From: a bacterium
GTDB taxonomy: Bacteria > Bacillota > Clostridia > Oscillospirales > Acutalibacteraceae
Reading direction: 5' to 3'
Length of the DNA stretch: 6,061 nucleotides
NCBI GenBank assembly: GCA_004560045.1
Contig: SFWF01000076.1
Location: 1 to 6,061, forward strand
The notes beneath the pieces were generated by a model. It was given only the letters and a program-made list of their open reading frames with translations. It searched no databases and was not told where the DNA came from. A program made the position numbers and the translations under genes. How positions within the stretch are numbered: the first letter of the stretch is position 1; each line of letters opens with the position of its first letter. Positions 1 through 5,152 of this stretch are shown here, piece after piece.

Positions 1-995
1 TCCCACTCAATCGTTCCGATCGGCTTGGGTGTGAGGTCTAAAAGTACACGGTTGATGCCTTCGACCTCGTGGGTGATGCGGTCGGTGATCTTGTGAAGGA
101 CGGCATAGGGGATCTCTTCGATAGTGGCGGTCATGGCGTCCTTGGTGTTAATGGCGCGGATGATGGCGGGCCAGCCCTCATAACGGCTGGAGTCCTTAAC
201 GCCAACGCTCTTAATATCGGGAACGACTACGAAATACTGCCAAACCTTCTCTGCAAGACCGCAGTTGTCAAACTCCTCACGGAGAATTGCGTCGGCCTCG
301 CGAAGAGCGTGGAGACGGTCTCTGGTGATGGCGCCTAAACAGCGGACTCCGAGACCGGGGCCGGGGAAGGGCTGACGGTAGACCATACCGTGGGGAAGCC
401 CCAGAGCCTCGCCTACGACACGGACCTCGTCCTTGAAGAGAAGCTTAATGGGCTCAACGAGCTCGAAGTTCAGGTCCTCGGGAAGTCCGCCGACGTTGTG
501 GTGAGACTTAACGGCCTTTTTGCCTTCGGCCGCCTTGATGCTCTCCAAAATGTCGGGATATATGGTTCCCTGAGCGAGGAAGTCGACTCCCTCGAGCTTT
601 CTTGCCTCGTCGGCGAATACCTCGATGAATTCCTTGCCGATGATTTTTCTCTTCTTCTCGGGCTCGGCAACCCCTGCGAGAAGGTTTAAGAAGCGGTCGG
701 TAGCGTCAACGTAGATAAGGTTAGCGTCGAGGCCCTCTCTGAATACTTTAATAACGTTTTCCGACTCGTCCTTGCGCATAAGGCCGTGATTTACGTGAAC
801 GCAGACAAGCTGTTTTCCGATAGCCTTGATAAGAAGAGCCGCGACGACGGAGCTGTCTACACCGCCCGATAGGGCAAGTAAGACCTTTTTGTCGCCAACC
901 TGCGCACGAACCTCTTTGACCTGCTCGTCGATGAACTTTGCGGCGAGCTCGGGGGTGGTGATGCGCTCCATTGTTTCGGGACGGACGTTACTCAT
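1..995 (-). CDS. guaA: GMP synthase, ATP-pyrophosphatase/dimerisation part only (no glutaminase domain); last codon and stop cut by window edge
   Basis: This enzyme converts XMP to GMP using ATP and ammonia, the last step of guanine nucleotide synthesis in the cytoplasm. From the start codon at 995 it reads 331 complete codons and ends in ..GTIEW, with two bases of a probable final Glu. E. coli GuaA also ends in IEWE, so only one partial codon and the stop are missing. The ATP-pyrophosphatase P-loop SGGVDSS is at residues 43-49. Later landmarks are the AQGTIYPD segment, KSHHNVGGLP, the FPGPGLGVR segment and the C-terminal dimerisation domain. Canonical GuaA is about 525 residues, with the class I glutamine amidotransferase in roughly the first 190. 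Here that part is absent, and the gene starts just before the P-loop domain. The start is secure: GGAGGAA (1001-1007) lies 5 nt upstream, with a strong promoter close by. No amidotransferase gene is adjacent upstream. The enzyme either uses free ammonia or pairs with a separately encoded GuaAa-like subunit. Confidence 0.96.
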   Translation of the reverse strand, partial: MSNVRPETMERITTPELAAKFIDEQVKEVRAQVGDKKVLLALSGGVDSSVVAALLIKAIGKQLVCVHVNHGLMRKDESENVIKVFREGLDANLIYVDATDRFLNLLAGVAEPEKKRKIIGKEFIEVFADEARKLEGVDFLAQGTIYPDILESIKAAEGKKAVKSHHNVGGLPEDLNFELVEPIKLLFKDEVRVVGEALGLPHGMVYRQPFPGPGLGVRCLGAITRDRLHALREADAILREEFDNCGLAEKVWQYFVVVPDIKSVGVKDSSRYEGWPAIIRAINTKDAMTATIEEIPYAVLHKITDRITHEVEGINRVLLDLTPKPIGTIEW

Positions 996-1000
996 AAAAA

Positions 1001-1007
1001 TTCCTCC
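1001..1007 (-). promoter_or_regulatory. Ribosome binding site of guaA
   Basis: On the minus strand this reads GGAGGAA, 5 nt before the ATG at 995. It fixes the start of the short guaA and argues that the missing amidotransferase domain is not an annotation artefact. Confidence 0.9.
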
Positions 1008-1026
1008 ATAGAAAAACTTAAAAACA

Positions 1027-1062
1027 TAGTAGTATTATACTCCAAAAAATCCCGTATGTAAA
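1027..1062 (-). promoter_or_regulatory. Sigma-A promoter of guaA
   Basis: On the minus strand the -35 box TTTACA (1057-1062) and the -10 box TATAAT (1034-1039) are separated by exactly 17 nt. This is one mismatch from consensus. Transcription should start near 1027, leaving a leader of about 31 nt before the guaA ATG. That is too short for a purine riboswitch, so any control of this promoter is not by a leader RNA of that kind. Confidence 0.88.
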
Positions 1063-1099
1063 GAAAAAATGTAGGTATATTTCCAATAAAATTTTTTAA

Positions 1100-1131
1100 C
1101 CGAAAAAAGCCGCAATTATTTATTTTTTCGG
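1100..1131 (-). terminator. Possible weak terminator hairpin after the AraC-family gene
   Basis: CCGAAAAAA (1123-1131 on the minus strand) pairs perfectly with TTTTTTCGG (1100-1108) around a 14-nt loop, giving a 9-bp stem. The stem overlaps the last codons of the regulator gene. The T-run is inside the stem and is followed by mixed A/T rather than a clean T-tract, so efficient termination is uncertain. Confidence 0.35.
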
Positions 1132-1976
1132 GTCCTTAAAAAATCTCTCGGGGTCGTTCCGATATATTTTTTAAATATCCTCGAAAAATAGGAAAGCTCG
1201 TTAAAGCCTGAATCGAAGGCGGCATCGGTGATGCTCTTGCCTCCCACTGTCATTTCGCTTACTGCCCGTTCTACCCTCATACGGTTGACGTAATCGGTAG
1301 GGGTATAGCCCGAAAACTCCTTAAAGAAGCGGCAAAGATATTTTTCGTTTATGCCCGATACGCGGGAAAGCTCGGTAAGGGTGATTTTCGAGGTCAGATT
1401 TTTCTCTATGTAGTCGAGCAGGGTCGCCATTGTATCCCTCTGTCGGTCCGATCTTTTCGAGGCCGAATGCAGGGCTATGTGAGAATTTTTATAAAGAAGA
1501 TAAACCGTTTTCGCAATAAGGGAATATACCTCAAGCTGATAAAACTCCCCACCCGTTTTCACCGAGGCAAAAAGGGCACCCACCGTAGAGGAAAGCTCGG
1601 TATCCTCGGGACAGCACAGCCGTTCTATCTCGGCACTTCCCATAATAAGGGGGAGAAGCCGATCGGCGATCTTTCCCGAAGAATAGCGGCAGAGCATATT
1701 AAGGTCGAATACGATACACTCGTAAACGCAGTCCTCGGGTTCTCCTCTGTGAAGGACTCCGGGTCCTGCGAAAATAAGGTCGCCCCGCTCCAAAATGTAT
1801 TCCATATTGTTTAAAAAGAGGTGTAGCTTTCCGCTTTTGACCCTTATTATTTCGAGCTCTCTGTGCCAGTGCAGGGGCATAACGTACTGTCTGTGCTCTC
1901 GGTCGATAAAATAGTATTCAAGGGGAAAATCGGGCGAGCCTCTGAGAACGTCCTCTTTATATTCGGTAAACCTCAT
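1116..1976 (-). CDS. AraC-family transcriptional regulator with N-terminal cupin-like sensor domain
   Basis: This is a 286-residue DNA-binding regulator. Residues 1-100 form an AraC-type cupin sensor fold, with HWHRELE at 36-42, an ILERGDLIFAGPG strand-turn at 61-73 and a following His at 76. This fold typically binds a small organic ligand. The C-terminal region (about 185-284) has the two helix-turn-helix units of AraC/XylS proteins. The first is around TLTELSRVSGINEKYLCRFF (199-218). The second runs from about 248, covers SGFNELSYFSRIFKKYIG, and leads into the family signature GTTPRDFL (273-280). A TTG at 1988 would add four residues but lies inside the ribosome binding site. The ATG at 1976 has GAGG 6 nt upstream and is preferred. 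The gene is transcribed in the same direction as the Fe-S cassette and sits directly downstream of it, which makes it a candidate regulator of that cassette. The ligand is unknown. Confidence 0.93.
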   Translation of the reverse strand: MRFTEYKEDVLRGSPDFPLEYYFIDREHRQYVMPLHWHRELEIIRVKSGKLHLFLNNMEYILERGDLIFAGPGVLHRGEPEDCVYECIVFDLNMLCRYSSGKIADRLLPLIMGSAEIERLCCPEDTELSSTVGALFASVKTGGEFYQLEVYSLIAKTVYLLYKNSHIALHSASKRSDRQRDTMATLLDYIEKNLTSKITLTELSRVSGINEKYLCRFFKEFSGYTPTDYVNRMRVERAVSEMTVGGKSITDAAFDSGFNELSYFSRIFKKYIGTTPRDFLRTRKNK

Positions 1977-1982
1977 AAATAA

Positions 1983-1986
1983 CCTC
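1983..1986 (-). promoter_or_regulatory. Ribosome binding site deciding the start of the AraC-family gene
   Basis: GAGG on the minus strand lies 6 nt before the ATG at 1976. The alternative TTG start at 1986-1988 overlaps this site and has no purine-rich sequence at the right distance of its own. Confidence 0.7.
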
Positions 1987-1991
1987 AAAAG

Positions 1992-2034
1992 TAAATTTAG
2001 TTTAAATAAATTTAGTTTATTTAAAAACAGTTTA
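1992..2034. repeat. Direct repeats with 15-bp period upstream of the AraC-family gene, possible operator
   Basis: The 13-mer taaatttagttta occurs exactly at 1992-2004 and 2007-2019. Its last six bases, agttta, recur a third time at 2029-2034, so agttta appears three times at a strict 15-bp spacing (1999, 2014, 2029). The third copy coincides with the likely -10 box of the regulator's own promoter. AraC-family proteins usually bind direct repeats, so autoregulation is a reasonable guess, but base composition here is very AT-rich and some repetition is expected by chance. Confidence 0.5.
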
Positions 2035-2057
2035 CCACAAAACTAACTTTTATGCAA
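2029..2057 (-). promoter_or_regulatory. Probable sigma-A promoter of the AraC-family gene
   Basis: On the minus strand TTGCAT (2052-2057) and TAAACT (2029-2034) are 17 nt apart, about 50 nt upstream of the start codon. The matches to consensus are partial (3 of 6 and 4 of 6), so this is a moderate candidate. The -10 box overlaps the third repeat unit of the putative operator. Confidence 0.4.
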
Positions 2058-2092
2058 CTTCTTATAGACGTTAAGCGTCGGGGCGACTCGTC

Positions 2093-2102
2093 TCTCGCGA
2101 GA
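2093..2102. repeat. Perfect 10-bp palindrome
   Basis: TCTCGCGAGA is its own reverse complement. It lies about 36 bp upstream of the candidate -35 box of the AraC-family gene. It could be a protein-binding site or part of the adjoining palindromic intergenic element; the sequence alone does not decide. Confidence 0.3.
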
Positions 2103-2111
2103 TATCGAAAA

Positions 2112-2161
2112 TCCCCTAAACCTTTTCGGCTATCTTGTAGGGGAGGGCTTTATGTCCTCCC
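2112..2161. repeat. REP-like palindromic intergenic element
   Basis: Two alternative hairpins share one arm. TCCCCTA (2112-2118) can pair with TAGGGGA (2138-2144) in a 7-bp stem. GGGAGG (2141-2146) can pair with CCTCCC (2156-2161) around a 9-nt loop. Neither stem is followed by a T-run on either strand, so these are poor intrinsic terminators. The GTAGGGGAGGG...CCTCCCG pattern resembles the repetitive palindromes scattered between genes in many Oscillospiraceae-type genomes, which is recognition rather than a search result. It lies downstream of the last cassette gene. Confidence 0.45.
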
Positions 2162-2218
2162 GAGGAAAATGCGACCGAGACAAACGGTTGTGCTAAGTAT
2201 GATAATGTCGAAAATTTT

Positions 2219-3157
2219 TTAAATTTTAAAGTCCCGTATATCGAATTTCCATTCTTCCCGCCTTTTAAAGGGCTTTTTAAATTTCCGCTTGAGCTTTCCC
2301 TGCTCCTCGAGATGAACGTAGCAGGCGGTGTGGCAGGCCTTGGCGCAAATTGACGGTGCAAAGCCGTTTCTGGTGCCGCCGTAAAAGGCCGTAGCGTCGA
2401 GTATGCGTCTCGCCTTATCGCCGTCCATTTCGGCTCTGCCCGAAATAATGTCGATTCGGTCGTCAAATTCCGAATAAGCGTCGGGCGGCATAAAGGGATT
2501 TTTGGTTCCGTTTGCGCCCTTATAGTATACCGCACAGCGCCAATCGTCGCGAAGGCCATCCTCGGATAAAGCCCCTCCGGGGCAGGCTCTTATGCATTTC
2601 TTGCAGCCGTCGCAAAGGTTCACCGTCCTTATCTCGTCGGGCTCTATCTCGGCGTCGGTCAGTATAAAGCAATATCGAATAAGCGGTCCGAACTCCTCGT
2701 TTATAATATCCCCCATAAGCCCCTTTTCTCCGAGACCGCATTTTACCGCCGTCTTTACAAAATCAAGTTGATTTTCGGCTGCCAAGCCCCGTTTTATGAG
2801 GGCGTGATCCATTTCGGGGTCGGTACCCTCGGTAGCTGCCGCGATGAGCTGATGTCTCCTCTGAGGTACGGCGATAAAGCCCCTCGACTCAATAGCGTTT
2901 GCGATATTTACGAGGGCTATCGGCATAACCGTCTCCTCCATATTAAGAAGGGCCATAGTCATATAGTCGTAATATATACTGCCCTCCTCGGGACCTCGGA
3001 GCGTACCGCGAAGTATACGGAATCCGAGACCTATTACCGTTTTCGTACGGGGAAATATCTTAAAAACGGGATCATCGGCCGAAAACCTTTCTGCAGGTGC
3101 AAAGGAGACTACGTCGGCGTAATTCTTCTCGGCGATCGCCTTAATAAATTCCTTCAT
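2219..3157 (-). CDS. QueG-like double [4Fe-4S] cluster protein, third paralogue
   Basis: This is a 312-residue protein of the family usually named epoxyqueuosine reductase-like. The N-terminal half is the QueG-type substrate/cofactor domain, and CGLGEKG is at 140-146, followed by EEFGPLIRYCFILTDA. The C-terminal ferredoxin part carries eight cysteines. CxxCxxCxxxCP is at C182, C185, C188 and C192, WRC at C208, and an unusual C-x3-C-x3-C set at C271, C275 and C279. Together these fit two [4Fe-4S] clusters. True QueG has GLGWIGK where this protein has GLGEKG, and no queuosine gene is visible, so a queuosine role is doubtful. The tail from 289 is strongly basic and shares an F-K-x-P...WK-x-D pattern with the first paralogue. 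The start is set by AGGAG 7 nt upstream. The ATG overlaps the preceding stop (ATGA), indicating coupled translation. No signal peptide is seen, so it should be cytoplasmic. Confidence 0.85.
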   Translation of the reverse strand: MKEFIKAIAEKNYADVVSFAPAERFSADDPVFKIFPRTKTVIGLGFRILRGTLRGPEEGSIYYDYMTMALLNMEETVMPIALVNIANAIESRGFIAVPQRRHQLIAAATEGTDPEMDHALIKRGLAAENQLDFVKTAVKCGLGEKGLMGDIINEEFGPLIRYCFILTDAEIEPDEIRTVNLCDGCKKCIRACPGGALSEDGLRDDWRCAVYYKGANGTKNPFMPPDAYSEFDDRIDIISGRAEMDGDKARRILDATAFYGGTRNGFAPSICAKACHTACYVHLEEQGKLKRKFKKPFKRREEWKFDIRDFKI

Positions 3158-4056
3158 CTAAGCTCTCCTTTCAGGTGTTTAAAGCAGGCTACGTCACATT
3201 TTTTACCGCAAAGACAGGGCATATAACCCCACTGTATCCATGGCAGAAAATTCATTTTTTTATAGATAGCGCGGGCCGATTCGCTATCAAACCTCTTATC
3301 TCCGTTTAAAACGGCCTCGCGTTCGGGATCGTCACTCAGAAAATCCTCGGTCATAAAGGGGTTGGAACGGTGGGCGCCCTTATAGTATACCGAACATTGC
3401 CAGCTATCCAGCCCTTTCTCGCTTATAGCGTGACCGGGGCAGGCCTTGATGCATTCACCGCAGCCGTCGCATACGGGCGCAGACAGGGGAGGGTCGGCTT
3501 CAAGCGGCGCGTCGGTAATAATAAAGGAATATCTCATAAAGGGGCCGTATTCGGGGTTTAGTATCTTACCTGAAAGTCCCCGTTCTCCGATTCCGCAGGC
3601 CCTGGCGGCAATACCGAAATCAATAAGCACCTCGGGCTCGGCCTTGCCCTCTTCGACGGGAACGGTCAGCACCATTTCATAGGTGTCGGTGACCTCGGGA
3701 TTTGTGGTCTTATCACCCTTGACCTTCATATGAGGAATAAACTTCTGAAGGCAGGCGTCATAACCCTCGTCCTCGATAAGTCCGGCCATTTTAAGAAGAA
3801 AGATCTCTCCCATCTCCTCGTCGATACATCTGACGCCGAGGTTTGAATAATGATAGAACTGGCTTTTTATATCCATAGTAAGATAAAGCCCCTTCGGTAC
3901 CGCAAAGCCGAAGCCGATAACGGTTTTAGCGTGGGGAAGTATCATAAAAGGATTTTTGCGGGGCTCTGCGTCTTTAAAAAGGTCGAGGGTACCGATACCG
4001 CAGACTGCGGCGCCAAGCTCCTTTGCCTTTTCTTTTATAAGTTTGCTCGTTAGCAT
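3154..4056 (-). CDS. QueG-like double [4Fe-4S] cluster protein, second paralogue
   Basis: This 300-residue protein is related to both neighbours. It starts MLTSKLIKE, nearly the same as the first paralogue. CGIGERG lies at 154-160 in the place where QueG has GLGWIGK. The ferredoxin region has CxxCxxCxxxCP at C196, C199, C202 and C206, and WQC at C221. A final set of C281, C283, C287 and C291 is arranged C-x-C-x3-C-x3-C, which gives one cysteine more than needed for two [4Fe-4S] clusters. The reading frame stays open upstream to a possible start at 4161. That start would overlap the previous gene by about 95 nt and would break the alignment with its paralogue's N-terminus. The ATG at 4056 has GAGGTG 5 nt upstream and is preferred. 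The protein stops right after the last cysteine region (..FKHLKGELR), without the basic tail seen in the other two. Its substrate is unknown. Confidence 0.86.
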   Translation of the reverse strand: MLTSKLIKEKAKELGAAVCGIGTLDLFKDAEPRKNPFMILPHAKTVIGFGFAVPKGLYLTMDIKSQFYHYSNLGVRCIDEEMGEIFLLKMAGLIEDEGYDACLQKFIPHMKVKGDKTTNPEVTDTYEMVLTVPVEEGKAEPEVLIDFGIAARACGIGERGLSGKILNPEYGPFMRYSFIITDAPLEADPPLSAPVCDGCGECIKACPGHAISEKGLDSWQCSVYYKGAHRSNPFMTEDFLSDDPEREAVLNGDKRFDSESARAIYKKMNFLPWIQWGYMPCLCGKKCDVACFKHLKGELR

Positions 4057-4061
4057 ATCCA

Positions 4062-4067
4062 CACCTC
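4062..4067 (-). promoter_or_regulatory. Ribosome binding site deciding the start of the second QueG-like gene
   Basis: GAGGTG on the minus strand sits 5 nt before the ATG at 4056 and overlaps the final base of the preceding gene's TAG stop (4067-4069). This selects 4056 over the longer in-frame start at 4161 and implies translational coupling. Confidence 0.75.
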
Positions 4068-5152
4068 TATCTGTCAAGCTTCCAGGGGGTCTTTCGTGTG
4101 CGCAGAGGCTCCTTAAAACGCCCCTCCATACAGCCGCCCTTCTTTTCCAGCATACTGACACAGCCTCTTATACAACCGCCGCATTTAGCAAGACCGTAGC
4201 CTGCCGCATTGGGCAAGAATTGCCCCATATACTCGTGAATACCTGCGCTGGTCTCCTCTGTTCCAACCATATCGGGGTTTTCAAGCAGATCCAAAACTCC
4301 GTTTTCGTTTTTGTCGAAGACCTCCTTCGGAACGAAGGGATTATAATATCTTCCCGCGTGGGAATAAAAGGCATAGCACCGCCACATATCAATGTCGCCC
4401 CATTCGCAGAGCTTTCCGTCAAGGTCTACCCGAACCGTCTTTTCGGAGCCTATGGGCGGAATACATCCGCCGGGACATTCTCTGACGCAGGCACCGCATT
4501 TTCTGCAAAGAGGCTCGCCGCTGTACATCTCGTCGTATTCGTCAAACTCGCCGTCGGTAAACATAAATACCACCCTCTGCAGAGGACCGAACTGTGGAGT
4601 AAGGAGCATCTTGCTCCAGCCTATCTCACCGAGTCCGCAGGCCACCGCCGCAAGACGAAACTGAAACTGCAGGTCAGGCTCGACGTTTTCCTCTCTCGTT
4701 TTTCGGGTGTAGAGGCTCTTTCTGTGGTGCTTGGTAACGGTTTCGCCCTCGCCCATACGGTTTATATAATCCTCGGGAGAGGTAGTACTGCCCTCCTTGC
4801 CGTCCATATCCGAAACGGCTCCACGTGCCCCCGTGTTGCGGTACACGAAGGCCTCGTAGCCCTCGTCCTCAATGACCCTTCCGACGGCGTAAAGTACGGC
4901 AGGGCCGTATATCTCGTTAATTCCGCCGTAGGCCATGGAGGGGTACTGATAAAACTGCGTGCCCTCCTCGATACCCCGCTGAAGTCCGCGGGGAATTCTG
5001 AAAACGAAGCCTATCATGCTTCTGCATTCGGGGAAGAGAAATTTTGGGTTCATAAGGTCGGGAGCGCCCTTCATACGCTCGATGGGAGCGATTCCGCAGA
5101 TGTCTGCTCCTGCCGCCAAAGCGGCCTCCTTAATAAGCTTACTTGAAAGCAT
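4067..5152 (-). CDS. QueG-like double [4Fe-4S] cluster protein, first and longest paralogue
   Basis: This 361-residue protein is the longest of the three QueG-like proteins. The N-terminal domain begins MLSSKLIKEA. About 50 residues (roughly 108-158, rich in charged residues) are longer than or different from the paralogues. CGLGEIGW (172-179) replaces the QueG GLGWIGK motif. Cluster cysteines are CxxCxxCxxxCP at C216, C219, C222 and C226, WRC at C259, and the canonical CxxCxxxC at C324, C327 and C331. Extra cysteines at 230, 249 and 341 are not explained by two clusters. Residues 280-291 (DKNENGVLDLLE) match the 12-residue EF-hand calcium-loop pattern. The protein ends in a basic tail, RFKEPLRTRKTPWKLDR, similar in pattern to the third paralogue. 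AGGAGG (5159-5164) lies 6 nt before the ATG, inside the end of the U32 gene, and the two genes overlap by 14 nt. Its substrate, and whether it binds cobalamin, cannot be told from sequence. Confidence 0.87.
   Translation of the reverse strand: MLSSKLIKEAALAAGADICGIAPIERMKGAPDLMNPKFLFPECRSMIGFVFRIPRGLQRGIEEGTQFYQYPSMAYGGINEIYGPAVLYAVGRVIEDEGYEAFVYRNTGARGAVSDMDGKEGSTTSPEDYINRMGEGETVTKHHRKSLYTRKTREENVEPDLQFQFRLAAVACGLGEIGWSKMLLTPQFGPLQRVVFMFTDGEFDEYDEMYSGEPLCRKCGACVRECPGGCIPPIGSEKTVRVDLDGKLCEWGDIDMWRCYAFYSHAGRYYNPFVPKEVFDKNENGVLDLLENPDMVGTEETSAGIHEYMGQFLPNAAGYGLAKCGGCIRGCVSMLEKKGGCMEGRFKEPLRTRKTPWKLDR

Noticed and set aside
69..689. Two plus-strand open frames inside guaA
   Set aside because: They are antisense to a well-conserved GuaA sequence, with no convincing start signals.
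996..1115. Purine riboswitch upstream of guaA
   Set aside because: The promoter leaves only about a 31-nt leader, and no conserved aptamer core is present.
2211..2230. AT-only hairpin at the stop of the third QueG-like gene as a terminator
   Set aside because: AAAATTT can pair with AAATTTT, but the stem has no G/C pairs and no T-run follows, so it would be too weak.
2116..2559. Minus-strand open frame overlapping the end of the third QueG-like gene and the spacer
   Set aside because: Most of it is an alternative frame of the QueG-like gene, and the remainder translates the REP-like palindrome. No ribosome binding site or domain supports it.
4057..4161. N-terminal extension of the second QueG-like protein from an in-frame start at 4161
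   Set aside because: It would overlap the preceding gene by about 95 nt. Its residues do not resemble the paralogue's N-terminus, and GAGGTG correctly spaced before 4056 supports the shorter start.
3956..5146. Long plus-strand open frame (396 codons) opposite the first and second QueG-like genes
   Set aside because: It lies antisense to two genes with clear cysteine motifs, ribosome binding sites and paralogy. Its translation shows no recognisable domain and reflects the codon usage of the opposite strand.
2219..5152. Assignment of the three paralogues as queG (epoxyqueuosine reductase)
   Set aside because: The general fold and first cluster motif fit. The GLGWIGK motif is changed in all three, two have altered second-cluster spacing, and there is no queuosine pathway gene nearby, so only a family-level call is made.
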